Counted from the stretch's first letter, positions 52,561-61,347 are shown. The stretch: DNA of 64,000 bases from Paraburkholderia sp. CNPSo 3274 (GCF_024206475.1 NZ_JAMBPR010000032.1:1-64000), one strand, 5' to 3'. Program-made: numbers and translations. Notes: generated from the sequence alone by a model not told the origin.

Positions 52561-53277
52561 TCAGACGCTGGCCGTGTGCGCGTCGCGCACGGCGGCCACG
52601 ATGTTGACATAGGCGCCGCAGCGGCAGATGTTGCCGCTCATGCGCTCGCGTATTTCGGCATCGCTCAGTTGCGCGGGGCGTGTGCGCACGTCGGGCGTGG
52701 CGGCGCTCGCTGCGCCTGCTGCGAATTCGCTCAGGCATGCCGTTGCCGAACACAACTGGCCCGGCGTACAGAAGCCGCACTGGAAGGCGTCGTGCTCGAT
52801 AAAGGCACGCTGCACAGGACTCAACGTGGCCGCGCTGGCGAGCCCTTCGACCGTGGTGATGCGCTGCCCTTCGTGCATCACCGCGAGCGTGAGGCAACTA
52901 TTGATGCGCCGTCCTTCGACGAGCACTGTGCATGCGCCGCACTGCCCGCGATCGCAGCCCTTCTTCGTGCCGGTGAGGCCCGCATAGTCGCGCAGCGCAT
53001 CGAGCAGCGTGACGCGCGGTTCGATATGCAGCGCGTATTCGCGGCCGTTGATGTCGAGCCTGACCGGTTGCGCAGGTGCGGGCGGCGGCGCCTCAGTTGG
53101 GGCGGCGGCTGGCGGCGCATTCTGCGCATGCAGATGAGGCGTCGCGCTCAACGCGGCAGCGGCGGCGGCCGATTGCAGGAAGCGGCGGCGCGTGACGTCG
53201 GCGGGCGGGCGCGAGGGGGAAGCTTGGGAGGCGTCGTCGCAATCGCACGGCGCATCGAGGGGACGTTCGTTGGACAT
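52561..53277 (-). CDS. paoA: 2Fe-2S subunit of aldehyde oxidoreductase with a Tat signal (PaoA/YagT-like)
   Basis: A 238-residue subunit. Residues about 30-60 form a twin-arginine signal (TRRRFLQSAAAAAALSATPH), so the complex is exported folded, with the other subunits carried along. The plant-ferredoxin cluster motif is CDRGQCGACTVLVEGRRINSC and the second 2Fe-2S cluster is QCGFCTPGQ...GNICRCGAY. A Pro/Ala linker (APPAAAPTEAPPPAPAQP) separates signal and enzyme. The start is the ATG at 53277. It is the first gene of the operon, and its promoter should lie in 53278-53631. Confidence 0.92.
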   Translation of the reverse strand: MSNERPLDAPCDCDDASQASPSRPPADVTRRRFLQSAAAAAALSATPHLHAQNAPPAAAPTEAPPPAPAQPVRLDINGREYALHIEPRVTLLDALRDYAGLTGTKKGCDRGQCGACTVLVEGRRINSCLTLAVMHEGQRITTVEGLASAATLSPVQRAFIEHDAFQCGFCTPGQLCSATACLSEFAAGAASAATPDVRTRPAQLSDAEIRERMSGNICRCGAYVNIVAAVRDAHTASV

Positions 53278-53631
53278 GGCGATCAGCGGACTCCAGGATG
53301 AAGACGGAACGTAAAGAACGTAAACCGGGACTTCAAGCGCTGGCCGCGCGTAGTTACGCAGGGCTTCGTCGCGCAGCGGGGCGCCTCTTTCGTGAAGCAA
53401 TTCCGATGCCGCGGGGGCTCGGCCAGGCATTGCAGAACTGCAAATTGCACTTCTCGAACACGAAAGTAAAGCGCTTACGCGTGAATTTTTCGCTGCATAG
53501 TGCTTGATGGCGCAACACTGTCGCATGCCTGACGCCAGCCCGGCGCGAAGCTGGCGCAGTGGACAGAAACGCAATGCTGCAGGAGGAAAAAGCGGATTGA
53601 AAGATCGCGCGGCGAGCTGTTTGGCGCGATA
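53278..53631. promoter_or_regulatory. Promoter region of the aldehyde oxidoreductase operon
   Basis: This 354-bp gap has no gene. It contains the near-palindrome TTGCAG-AA-CTGCAA at 53430-53443 and a repeated ACGTAAA at about 53310-53324, close to the paoA start. The AT-rich stretch near 53440-53500 is a likely promoter zone. Confidence 0.4.
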
Positions 53632-55284
53632 CTACGCGCGGTCTTCCTGAAGGTAACGATGCACGAAGGCGATCGCCATGCTGCCTTCGCCAACGGCCGA
53701 GGCCACGCGCTTGACCGGGCTCAGCCGCACGTCGCCGCAGGCAAAGATGCCAGGTACGCTCGATTCGAGCAGATAAGGATCGCGCCTGTGCGACCAGCAC
53801 CCGGCTTTCACGGCATCGTTGCCGGTCAGCACGTAACCGCGTTTGTCGCAGGCGATCTCCGGCGGCAGCCAGCCCGTCTCCGCGTCTGCGCCAATGAACA
53901 CGAACAGGCCACCGCATTCGCGGCGGCTCACGTTTTCGCTGACCGTATTGAGCACGTCGATGGCGTCGAGATGCGTCTCGCCGTACACGCCGACCACTTC
54001 CGAATTCAGTTCAATGCGGACGTTCGTTTTCCCCCCCAACTGCTCGACGAGATAGCGCGACATCTTGTTCTCGAGCGATTCGCCGCGCACGATGAGCGTC
54101 ACGGCGCGCGCATGATTCGCGAAGTACAGCGCCGCCTGCCCCGAAGAATTGCCGCCGCCGATCAGATATACGTCGAGTCCGTGCGTGCCGCTTGCCTCGC
54201 TGCGCGCCGCACCGTAATAGATGCCTTTGCCGATGAAGCGGTCGAAGCCTTCGATCGCAAGACGCCGCCAGGTGACGCCCGTCGCGAGAATGAGCGTGTG
54301 CGCGCGCACCACGTCGCCGCCGTCGAGATGGACTTCGCGCGCGGCGGTATCGACGCGCGCAACAGCGCGCGTGACGAGGATCTCCGCGCCGAGTCGTCGT
54401 GCCTGCTGCAACGCGCGGCTCGCCAGTTCGTCGCCGGAAATGCCGCCTGGAAAGCCCAGATAATTTTCGATGCGGGAAGAGGTGCCGGCCTGGCCACCCG
54501 GTGCTTCACGCTCGACCACAATGGTACGGAGTCCTTCTGACGCGCCATAGACAGCAGCTGCAAGGCCGGCCGGCCCGCCGCCGATGATCAGCGTGTCGTA
54601 TTCCGCGAGACGCGGCTGGGTTTGCAGCCCCAGGCGCTCCGCCAGGTCGCGCGTCGCGGGGCGGCTCAGCAGGGTGCCATCGGCGAGGCGCAAGGCGGGG
54701 CAGTGCTGTTCCTCGGGGCAGGGGCCGTTCCAGCGTGTTTTGAGTTCGGGCGCGTCGGGCGTCATCCAATCGCAGCTGATCTGGTTGCGCGCGAGAAACT
54801 GGCGCAGGTTCGCGCAGGTCGGGTCCCAGCGCGCGCCAACGAGCGTGACACGTGTTTTCGGCGGCTCCGCGGAAAGGCCCTGCAAGCCGCCTATGCGCTC
54901 GCGGGCGAGCGCGCCCATACGCGTGGCAACGTCGGACGAGGCGGCGGCGAGCGCGTAGTAGTGTTGTGCGTCCACGCGCATGACGCGCGAAGGAATGGCT
55001 GCGCGGTATGCGCCGGGAAACGGCGAGCTGAGCGCGAGCGGCACCTCGCCGAAGATCGTGCCGGGCAAGCGCCATCCAAGCGTGCGCTCGATGCCGTCGA
55101 ACAGCTTGACGACCTCCATCTTGCCGGACAGCACGGCGTAGAGTGCGCGCTCGCCGCCTTCGTGCACGGCGTACTCACCGGGGCTCAGGTGCAGGTCCGC
55201 GGAGGTTTGGGCGAGACGTTCGAGTTCGGCGTCGGGGAGCGTGGAGAAAAGCGGGACCGCGCGGATTTCGTCTGGGGTGAGCAT
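53632..55284 (-). CDS. Cyclic-nucleotide-domain / thioredoxin-reductase-like FAD oxidoreductase
   Basis: A 550-residue three-part protein. Residues 10-125 are a cyclic-nucleotide-binding-like domain (ALYAVLSGKMEVVKLFDGIE). Residues 143-222 form a thioredoxin/glutaredoxin-like module (KTRVTLVGARWDPTCANLRQ). Residues 228-550 form a thioredoxin-reductase-type flavoprotein with FAD motif IIGGGPAGLAAAVYGASEGL, NADPH motif VYLIGGGNSSGQAALYFA, and PGIFACGDVR near the end. The usual CxxC before the NADPH motif is missing (GAARSEASG). The partner and substrate are unknown. A role as a ligand-gated reductase is inference. Confidence 0.85.
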   Translation of the reverse strand: MLTPDEIRAVPLFSTLPDAELERLAQTSADLHLSPGEYAVHEGGERALYAVLSGKMEVVKLFDGIERTLGWRLPGTIFGEVPLALSSPFPGAYRAAIPSRVMRVDAQHYYALAAASSDVATRMGALARERIGGLQGLSAEPPKTRVTLVGARWDPTCANLRQFLARNQISCDWMTPDAPELKTRWNGPCPEEQHCPALRLADGTLLSRPATRDLAERLGLQTQPRLAEYDTLIIGGGPAGLAAAVYGASEGLRTIVVEREAPGGQAGTSSRIENYLGFPGGISGDELASRALQQARRLGAEILVTRAVARVDTAAREVHLDGGDVVRAHTLILATGVTWRRLAIEGFDRFIGKGIYYGAARSEASGTHGLDVYLIGGGNSSGQAALYFANHARAVTLIVRGESLENKMSRYLVEQLGGKTNVRIELNSEVVGVYGETHLDAIDVLNTVSENVSRRECGGLFVFIGADAETGWLPPEIACDKRGYVLTGNDAVKAGCWSHRRDPYLLESSVPGIFACGDVRLSPVKRVASAVGEGSMAIAFVHRYLQEDRA

Positions 55285-55448
55285 GGCTTCGCAACGTAGC
55301 GGGAAAGCAGGAAACGACGAACGGGACAGCGGCGCGGGAACGTGCTTTCGTGTTGCGGCGTGGCCGCTTTTTTGACATCTCATGCAGTATAGGCGGCGCG
55401 CAGGCAGACATTCGCCGAATCAATCGACTGATGAATTGGGTGTGGCCA

Positions 55449-56417
55449 TCATTCGAGAGGATCGCTAACCATGCTACCTGTGCTTAGCGCAGCCACGGCC
55501 TCGCGTAGCCACACGAGCGCCGGATCCGCATGATTGCGCGGATGCCATGCCGCATGCATCGAAAAGCCGCGTGCCTCGAACGGCAGCTCGAACAGGTCCA
55601 CGCAGTCCTGGTAGCGTGCGATGAGCCGGTAAGGCAGCGTCGCCACGTAGTCCGTGCGCGCGAGCACCTCGGGCACGAGCGTGAAGTGCTGCACTGAGTG
55701 CGCCACGCGGCGGCGTCGGCCTAGCGCTTCCAGATGTTCGTCCATGAAGCCGAAGAAGCTCGCGCCGCTGGTCGAAACGAGCACGTGCTCGAGCGCGCAA
55801 TAGCTGTCCAGGTCGAACGTGGCCGCGCCGCGCGGGTGCCCTTTGCGTTGCGCCACGACGAAGCGTTCGTCGTAGAGCTTCCTGGCCTTGAGCGTTGGCG
55901 GCACCTGCTGCGCGGAGCCGAGCAGCAAATCGATTTCGCCGCGCTCGAAGCGCTCCGCGAGCGAACCGGATTCAATCGCGATGAACGCCAGCTGCAGCCC
56001 AGGCCCGGCCAGACGCGGCCACTCGATCATCAGAGGCAGGCCGAGCACGGCCACGCACTGGTCGCTCGCGGCGACCACAAAGCGCCGCGTGCCCGTGAGC
56101 GGATCGAAGGCGGGCTCGCGGCGCACCACCGTTTCGAGCGTCCGGAGCGCCGCATGCAGCGGCGCCATCAGTTCGAGCGCGCGTGCCGTGGGCGTCATGC
56201 CGCGGCCATTGGCGGCGGGAATGAGCAGCGGGTCGTCGAAGAGCTGGCGCAGCCGCGCGAGCTGCGCCGAAACGGCCGGCTGCGTGAGATTCAGGCGCGC
56301 GGCGGCGCGCGTCACGTTCGACTCGGCGAGCAAGGCGTCCAGCGACACGAGCAGATTCAGGTCGATGCCAGAGAGATCAATCACGGTGATAGGTGGAATG
56401 TCGGCGATTGATTTCAA
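55449..56417 (-). CDS. LysR family transcriptional regulator (NodD/SyrM-like subgroup)
   Basis: A 322-residue regulator beginning with a short extension, then IDLNLLVSLDALLAESNVTR and AAARLNLTQPAVSAQLARLR, the LysR HTH. The C-terminal substrate domain includes LPLMIEWPRLAGPGLQLAFI. Regulators with the DLNLL start and a VASDxxxxxLxP-like effector entry fall in the NodD/SyrM-like subgroup. It is divergent from the MDR oxidoreductase with a 71-bp gap, so it probably controls that gene. Confidence 0.9.
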   Translation of the reverse strand: MKSIADIPPITVIDLSGIDLNLLVSLDALLAESNVTRAAARLNLTQPAVSAQLARLRQLFDDPLLIPAANGRGMTPTARALELMAPLHAALRTLETVVRREPAFDPLTGTRRFVVAASDQCVAVLGLPLMIEWPRLAGPGLQLAFIAIESGSLAERFERGEIDLLLGSAQQVPPTLKARKLYDERFVVAQRKGHPRGAATFDLDSYCALEHVLVSTSGASFFGFMDEHLEALGRRRRVAHSVQHFTLVPEVLARTDYVATLPYRLIARYQDCVDLFELPFEARGFSMHAAWHPRNHADPALVWLREAVAALSTGSMVSDPLE

Positions 56418-56439
56418 GAATACGTGTCGCTCGCCTAGA

Positions 56440-56459
56440 GTTCAATCCGTCAGATGAAC
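56440..56459. promoter_or_regulatory. Inverted repeat in the LysR/oxidoreductase promoter gap
   Basis: GTTCA (56440-56444) and TGAAC (56455-56459) flank a 10-bp spacer, 29 bp before the oxidoreductase start. This is a plausible site for the divergent LysR regulator. The arms are short. Confidence 0.35.
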
Positions 56460-56488
56460 CGTGAAAGCCCTTTCCATCAGGAGAAGCC

Positions 56489-57559
56489 ATGAAAGCCTGG
56501 ATGCTCGATCAACCCGGCCACCCGCTCGCGCTGCGCGACGTGCCGCAACCCGAACCGCGCCGCGGCGCGTTGCTGGTGGGCGTGGAGGCCGTGCCGCTGT
56601 TGAGCTATACGCGCCAGTATGTGCAAGGCAAGCTGCCCTACGGCTACCCGCAGGGGCCGTTTTCACCGGGGACCAACGGCATAGGCCGGGTGCTTGCGGT
56701 CGGCGAAGGTGTGTATGGCTATCGCGTAGGCCAGCGCGTGGCGCTGAGCCCCTACTGGATCGCCGACGAGGCGCTGCGCGAGCCCGCCCAGGCGCTGCTC
56801 GGGCTTACGGCGATCAGCCCGGACAGCGCGCCCATGCTCGGCGATTTTCCGCACGGCACGCTGCGCGAGGCCGTCGAGTTTCCGGCCTCGACGGTGTTCC
56901 CGCTCGATGGCCTCGATCACCTGCCCTCGGCGCAGCTCGCGGCGCTCGGCAAGCTCGTGGTGCCGTTCGGCGGCCTGCGGCGCGGCCGGCTCGCGGCAGG
57001 CGAAACCGTGGTGGTGAACGGTGCCGCTGGCGCGTTCGGCTCGGCGGCCGTACTCGATGCGCTCGCACTCGGCGCCGGCCGTGTGGTGGCGCTCGGGCGG
57101 CGCGCGGCGGCGCTGGCGCCGCTCGCGAAGCTCGGTGGCGCTCGCGTGGTCACCGTCGCGCTCAGCGGCGAGATGGCGCGCGACGTGGAGGCGATCCGCG
57201 CGGCCGCGGAAGGCGGCGCCGATCTCGCCTTCGACATGGTGGGCCACGCCACCGACCCGGGCGCTACGCTTGCCGCGCTGCGCAGCCTGCGCCGCAACGG
57301 CCGCATGATGCTGATGGGCAGCATGGAGGTGGAGTTGCCAATCAAGTACGGGGAGATGCTGCTCAACAACTGGGAGCTGATGGGCCACTTCATGTACAGC
57401 GGTGCGGACTACCGTGCGCTGATCGCGCTCGTGCGGTCCGGGCAACTGCCGCTCGACGCGATCGAAGTTCAGCGTCATGCGTTCGATGCGCTGGAGACCG
57501 CGATCGACGCGGCGGAAAAGGCGCAAGGGCTGACCTGCGTGACGGTTTGCACGTCGTAA
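56489..57559 (+). CDS. Medium-chain dehydrogenase/reductase family oxidoreductase
   Basis: A 356-residue MDR protein. The N-terminal GroES-like domain is followed by a Rossmann domain with VVVNGAAGAFGSAAVLDALA and AFDMVGHATDPGATLAALRS. The catalytic-zinc ligand Cys near residue 40 is absent (VPLLSYTRQYVQGKL), and there is no structural-zinc cysteine loop, so it resembles quinone oxidoreductase-type, zinc-free members. It probably uses NAD(P)H to reduce an enone or quinone. A GGAGAAG site precedes its ATG. It is divergent from a LysR regulator and ends in a shared hairpin. Confidence 0.85.
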   Translation: MKAWMLDQPGHPLALRDVPQPEPRRGALLVGVEAVPLLSYTRQYVQGKLPYGYPQGPFSPGTNGIGRVLAVGEGVYGYRVGQRVALSPYWIADEALREPAQALLGLTAISPDSAPMLGDFPHGTLREAVEFPASTVFPLDGLDHLPSAQLAALGKLVVPFGGLRRGRLAAGETVVVNGAAGAFGSAAVLDALALGAGRVVALGRRAAALAPLAKLGGARVVTVALSGEMARDVEAIRAAAEGGADLAFDMVGHATDPGATLAALRSLRRNGRMMLMGSMEVELPIKYGEMLLNNWELMGHFMYSGADYRALIALVRSGQLPLDAIEVQRHAFDALETAIDAAEKAQGLTCVTVCTS

Positions 57560-57582
57560 GGCGTTTGAGCACTCCATAAACA

Positions 57583-57621
57583 AATCGGCCCGCAAGCGCG
57601 ACTGACGCTTGCGGGCCGATT
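57583..57621. terminator. Perfect 16-bp hairpin between convergent genes
   Basis: The arms at 57583-57598 and 57606-57621 are fully complementary (starting AATCGGCCCG) with a 7-nt loop. They lie midway between the ends of the oxidoreductase and the aspartate carbamoyltransferase genes. It lacks a T tract but is symmetrical and probably acts in both directions. Confidence 0.65.
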
Positions 57622-57642
57622 ACGTTGTGAGCGCAACGAGGC

Positions 57643-58947
57643 TCAGTCGATGCCGTGGAACACGGCGTCGTCCGGGCCGAGGTACGCGGGCGCACGCCAC
57701 ACCGCGTCACGCATCGAGTGCTGCACGAGATTTTCCACGCCCAGCAGCACCGCGAAAATCGCCATGCGCACCGGAATGCCATTATCGGTCTGGCGGAAGA
57801 TCGCGAGGCGCGGGTCGTGGTTCAGATCGGTCGAGAGATCGTTGGCGCCCGGGCGGCTGTCGCGCGGCAGCGGGTGCATCACGAGCGTTTCAGCGCTGCA
57901 GCACTCGTCCATCAGCGCCTGGTTGATCTGGAATTCGGGCGTGTAGCCTTCGAACGACTCGTCGGCGAAGCGCTCCTTCTGGATGCGCGTGGCGTACACC
58001 ACATCCGCGCCGCGCAGGCCTGCGCGCAGGTCGTGCGTCTGCTCGACCACGTGGCCGTTGGTCGAGATCTTGTCGACGATGTACGCCGGCATTTCGAGCT
58101 GCGGCGGCGAAATGAGCGTGAACTTGATGCCGCGATACAGCGCGAGCAGCTTGACGAGCGAGTGCACCGTGCGGCCGTACTTGAGGTCGCCCACGAGCGC
58201 GATATGCGCGCCGTCGACGATCTTGCCGAGGCGCGAGAACTCGCGCTGGATCGTGTAGAGGTCGAGCAGCGCCTGGCTCGGGTGCTCGCCGGGACCGTCG
58301 CCGCCGTTGATCACGGGGATGTTCACGGCGCGCGCGAATTCGGCCACCGAGCCTTGATCAGGATGCCGAATCACCATCGCATCCACGTAGCCGGCCATCA
58401 CGCGGCTCGTGTCGTAGATCGATTCGCCCTTGGCCATCGAGGAGAACGTGAAGCCGGTCGTGTCGCACACGGAACCGCCCAGGCGGCAGAACGCGGCGCC
58501 GAAGCTCACGCGCGTGCGCGTGCTGGCTTCGAAGAACAGGTTGCCGAGCACCGCGCCTTCGAGCACGCGCGAGATTTTCCGGCGGCGCGCGACGGGCTGC
58601 ATGATGTCGGCCACGCGGAACAGGGCTTCGACGGACTCACGCGAAAACTGGTCGACGGACAGCAGTTGCGGCTTGCCCTCGAACTGCATCTGGCTGGCGA
58701 GCGAACGCGAATCTACGCTTTGCGTATAGACTTCGCGCGGCTCGCCGTTGCCGACGATTTCCGAAACGAAGCGCTCGACGATCTCCGGCATGGCGCGCGA
58801 TTCCTGCGACTCCTCGGGCAGCAGCCATGTGTCGAGCGCACGACGCGACACGCCGATGCGGCTCGCAAATGCGTCGCGGGTCATGTTCAGACGCCGCATG
58901 GCGTCACGAAGGAAGGCTTGTTGCGGAACGCTCATGCTGGCACCCAT
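57643..58947 (-). CDS. pyrB: Aspartate carbamoyltransferase with an N-terminal HTH-like extension
   Basis: A 434-residue ATCase, about 120 residues longer than the usual catalytic chain. The enzyme part has the carbamoyl-phosphate motif S142-T-R-T-R, the swinging-loop segment MAKGES (171-176), GGDGPGEHPSQALLDL and HPLPR at 358-362. It condenses carbamoyl phosphate with aspartate for pyrimidine synthesis. Residues about 8-45 look like an HTH (RRLNMTRDAFASRIGVSRRA, then LDTWLLPEES). No other pyr gene is adjacent. Whether it is the housekeeping enzyme or a second copy cannot be told here. Confidence 0.88.
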   Translation of the reverse strand: MGASMSVPQQAFLRDAMRRLNMTRDAFASRIGVSRRALDTWLLPEESQESRAMPEIVERFVSEIVGNGEPREVYTQSVDSRSLASQMQFEGKPQLLSVDQFSRESVEALFRVADIMQPVARRRKISRVLEGAVLGNLFFEASTRTRVSFGAAFCRLGGSVCDTTGFTFSSMAKGESIYDTSRVMAGYVDAMVIRHPDQGSVAEFARAVNIPVINGGDGPGEHPSQALLDLYTIQREFSRLGKIVDGAHIALVGDLKYGRTVHSLVKLLALYRGIKFTLISPPQLEMPAYIVDKISTNGHVVEQTHDLRAGLRGADVVYATRIQKERFADESFEGYTPEFQINQALMDECCSAETLVMHPLPRDSRPGANDLSTDLNHDPRLAIFRQTDNGIPVRMAIFAVLLGVENLVQHSMRDAVWRAPAYLGPDDAVFHGID

Positions 58948-59384
58948 GATTTCTGGTTAATGTACGCGGTGCGTATATTAGTTCGGCGGCGCGAGAAGTC
59001 AAGTTCTTTTGTCGGACGTGCACTCGAGAGGCCCTTCCGCACGGGTGAGCGCGTACCGCGCGCAGCACGCCGCCTGCTGGCGCGCGCCCGTAAGTGCGCG
59101 ATCTCGTTTACACTGCGCGACATGCTACGTAACCCGCTCCGCCACGATCTGCAGAATGTCACCGCCGCCACGCGCGCGGTGTCGCCGCTCGCGCAGGTCG
59201 CTTCGGTGTGGGTGAAAGCCAAAGCCAAAAAACAGCCGCTCATCTGACCGGAGTCTGCTGTTCCGTCAGATGTGCGACGGAACAGCCAGTCGAAGGCGCC
59301 CTGCCTTCCGCCTCACTCCCGGCTTGCTTCCCTCCTGCGCACCGCTGAACGGACCTTCCATACGGTCGAGTTCAAGGGAAAGTC
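58948..59384. other. Intergenic region with a hairpin and a doubtful 41-codon frame
   Basis: This 437-bp gap separates the divergent pyrB and dapA-like genes. A frame at 59122-59247 (MLRNPLRHDLQNVTAATRAV...KKQPLI) is preceded by no clear ribosome-binding site, so I do not call it. CTGTTCCGTC (59258-59267) and GACGGAACAG (59276-59285) form a 10-bp hairpin about 100 bp before the dapA-like start. Confidence 0.4.
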
Positions 59385-60239
59385 ATGTCTGAGTTTTCGG
59401 GTATCTGGATTCCGCTCATTACGCCGTTCAACGCCGGTGCAGTCGATCATGCTGCGCTCGACGCGCTCGTGCGCCATTACGTCGAGGCCGGCGTGGCCGG
59501 CTTCGTCGCGCTCGGCACGACCGGCGAGCCCGCCGCGCTGAGCGACGAGGAAGCGGACGCCGTACTCGCCACCGTGCTGGCGTCGGCGGGCGGCCTGCCG
59601 GTCGTGGCGGGCGTGAGCGGCAATCACACGGCGGCCGTCTGCGAGCGGATCGCGGCGCTCAACGAGCGGCCCATCGCCGGCGTGCTGGCGGCCGCGCCTT
59701 ACTACATCCGCCCTGCGCAGGCGGGTGTGATCGGCCATTTCACGGCGCTCGCCGATGCGAGCCGCAAGCCCCTGATCGTCTACGACATCCCCGCGCGCAC
59801 GGGCGTGCGCATCGAGTTGCCGAGCCTGCTCGAACTCGCCGCGCACGAGCGCATCGTCGCGGTGAAGGACTGCGGCGGCTCGCTCGAGAAGACGCTTGCG
59901 CTGATTCTCGACGGCCGTTTGCAGGTGCTCTGCGGCGAGGATATCGATATGTTCGGCGCGATGTGCGCGGGTGCGAGCGGGGCGATTGCGGCGTCGGCGC
60001 ATTGGCGGCCGGAGCGTTTCGTGGGGATGGCGCGCGCCTTGGAGGAAGGGCGTCTCGCCGATGCGCGCGCGATCTGGCACACGCTCGTGCCGCTCGTGCG
60101 CGCGGCGTTCGCGGAGCCGAATCCGGGACCGGTGAAGGCGGGGCTGGCTGCGTGCGGGCTCATCCGCAATGAACTGCGCGCGCCAATGACGCGTGTGAGC
60201 GGTGAACTGGAGGCGTCGCTGGCGCGCCTCGTGGTTTGA
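59385..60239 (+). CDS. dapA: Dihydrodipicolinate synthase family aldolase
   Basis: A 284-residue class I aldolase. The pyruvate/aldehyde pocket is GTTGEPAALS near residue 42, the catalytic Tyr lies in IVYDIPARTG near 128, and the Schiff-base Lys in IVAVKDCGG near 157. This fits 4-hydroxy-tetrahydrodipicolinate synthase of lysine and peptidoglycan synthesis, and the length (284) is close to the usual 290. It stands alone. Since genomes of this group carry several DapA paralogues, another pyruvate-aldolase role is possible. Confidence 0.88.
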   Translation: MSEFSGIWIPLITPFNAGAVDHAALDALVRHYVEAGVAGFVALGTTGEPAALSDEEADAVLATVLASAGGLPVVAGVSGNHTAAVCERIAALNERPIAGVLAAAPYYIRPAQAGVIGHFTALADASRKPLIVYDIPARTGVRIELPSLLELAAHERIVAVKDCGGSLEKTLALILDGRLQVLCGEDIDMFGAMCAGASGAIAASAHWRPERFVGMARALEEGRLADARAIWHTLVPLVRAAFAEPNPGPVKAGLAACGLIRNELRAPMTRVSGELEASLARLVV

Positions 60240-60335
60240 CGCTGCCCCTGCGGGAAGCGGGCGTGGCGGGATGAGACGCTGGGTGAGGAAGTGCGGCGTG
60301 TGCCGCCGAATATGCGCCGCCCGAAAGCGGCGCGT

Positions 60336-60662
60336 CTAGCGCGCCGCGCGTGCGTTCGCGGCGCTGGACGCGCGACGGCGGCGCGTGCGAGGGCGTTCGA
60401 CCGCGGCGGGTTCGCCGTTTAGCAGAATGCGGCGGCCGGGCACGTGGTACGCGACGAGGCGGGCGATGTCGAGCGCCGTGCTTTCGGCGGGCACGACCTG
60501 GCGGCGGGCGCTGTCATCGAGCGGCGTCGTCCATTCGACGAGCCGGTAGGCGCGGCCCCACGGATGCTGGAGCGGCGTGGAGACCCGGCACGACTCGACC
60601 GTCGAAGCGGCCCCGTCGCGCAGCAGGGACTGCAGGTGCACCAGCACATCGTCTTCAACCAT
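60336..60662 (-). CDS. Hypothetical protein with a basic C-terminal tail
   Basis: A 108-residue protein that I do not recognise. The body (MVEDDVLVHLQSLLRDGAAS, RAYRLVEWTTPLDDSARRQV) has no membrane segment or signal. The last ~20 residues are Arg/Ala-rich (RPRTRRRRASSAANARAAR), suggesting nucleic-acid contact. A strong AGGAGGAG site precedes the ATG at 60662, which is why that start is preferred over the one at 60722. Confidence 0.7.
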   Translation of the reverse strand: MVEDDVLVHLQSLLRDGAASTVESCRVSTPLQHPWGRAYRLVEWTTPLDDSARRQVVPAESTALDIARLVAYHVPGRRILLNGEPAAVERPRTRRRRASSAANARAAR

Positions 60663-60690
60663 GACCTCGCTCCTCCTAGGCTTGCCGCAC

Positions 60691-60720
60691 AAAAAAACGC
60701 CGCCGATCTTCCGGCGGCTC
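60691..60720 (-). terminator. Leftward Rho-independent terminator
   Basis: GCCGCCG (about 60699-60705) pairs with CGGCGGC (about 60711-60717); on the minus strand it is followed by seven T residues. It lies 200 bp past the DUF3562 gene and just upstream of the hypothetical gene, so it isolates the two. Confidence 0.8.
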
Positions 60721-60926
60721 AACAGGGGTTGACCCTATGGTTGCAGCAAAGAATTAAACCAACCTTAAGAGAGGAAGTTGGGCGATGCGTGCCCGGGTGT
60801 GCCCGAGTGGGCCAATGCATGCGGCGGCGCGAGCCCTATGCGGGCGCGCACCGCCCAGAAAAACGCGGCGGGGTGGGGCGGCCGGCCTCCGTGTGGCCGG
60901 CGCAAAGACAAGCTGACAGGCGGTGA

Positions 60927-61127
60927 TCAGTGCGGCTTCGTGCCATTTTGCCGCAGCGTCGCACGTGTCTTGCGCGCGGCGAAAAGCGGCAGATAGTCCT
61001 GGACGCGCGCTTGCGCTCGATATTCATTGAGCGTGTCGGCGTAGATGCGCGCGACCGTTTCCTCCGGCGTGTTAGTTTCTTCGGCGATGGTATGGACGAT
61101 CTCGGAAGCATCGACGGTCTTCGGCAT
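60927..61127 (-). CDS. DUF3562 domain protein
   Basis: A 66-residue soluble protein: VDASEIVHTIAEETNTPEET, then VARIYADTLNEYRAQARVQD and YLPLFAARKTRATLRQNG. This matches the short DUF3562 family, common in Burkholderiales and of unknown function. The helical make-up with an acidic N-terminal half and a basic C-terminus suggests a small regulator-like fold. It is a single gene. Confidence 0.82.
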   Translation of the reverse strand: MPKTVDASEIVHTIAEETNTPEETVARIYADTLNEYRAQARVQDYLPLFAARKTRATLRQNGTKPH

Positions 61128-61306
61128 GACTTGGCTCCGGTCAGCGAGGAGGGTTGGTAGGCGGCTTTGTATTCAAGGATATCCGGGCGCGGGATACCAA
61201 TTGAATCCGCCTATCGAGCAAAATCGCCGCACGCGCGTCGCAAGCGTGATCTGTTTGAGTTTTAACGCCCGCTCGCGCGAGCCCCGTATTTTCAGGACTT
61301 CCAGCG

Positions 61307-61347
61307 AAAAACGGCCACGGCGAGACAGAATGCCTGCGCCGTGGCCG
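61307..61347 (-). terminator. Terminator of the Old Yellow Enzyme gene
   Basis: CGGCCACGGCG (61312-61322) pairs with CGCCGTGGCCG (61337-61347) in a perfect 11-bp stem. On the minus strand it is followed by five T residues (61311-61307). It lies 36 bp after the nemA-like stop codon. Confidence 0.85.

Noticed and set aside
57655..59247. A 530-residue rightward frame opposite pyrB
   Set aside because: It is the complement of a clearly conserved aspartate carbamoyltransferase. The translation is Arg/His/Ala-rich and has no start signal.
59122..59247. A 41-codon rightward frame with a basic end
   Set aside because: No ribosome-binding site, no family resemblance, and located in a GC-rich gap where such frames arise by chance.
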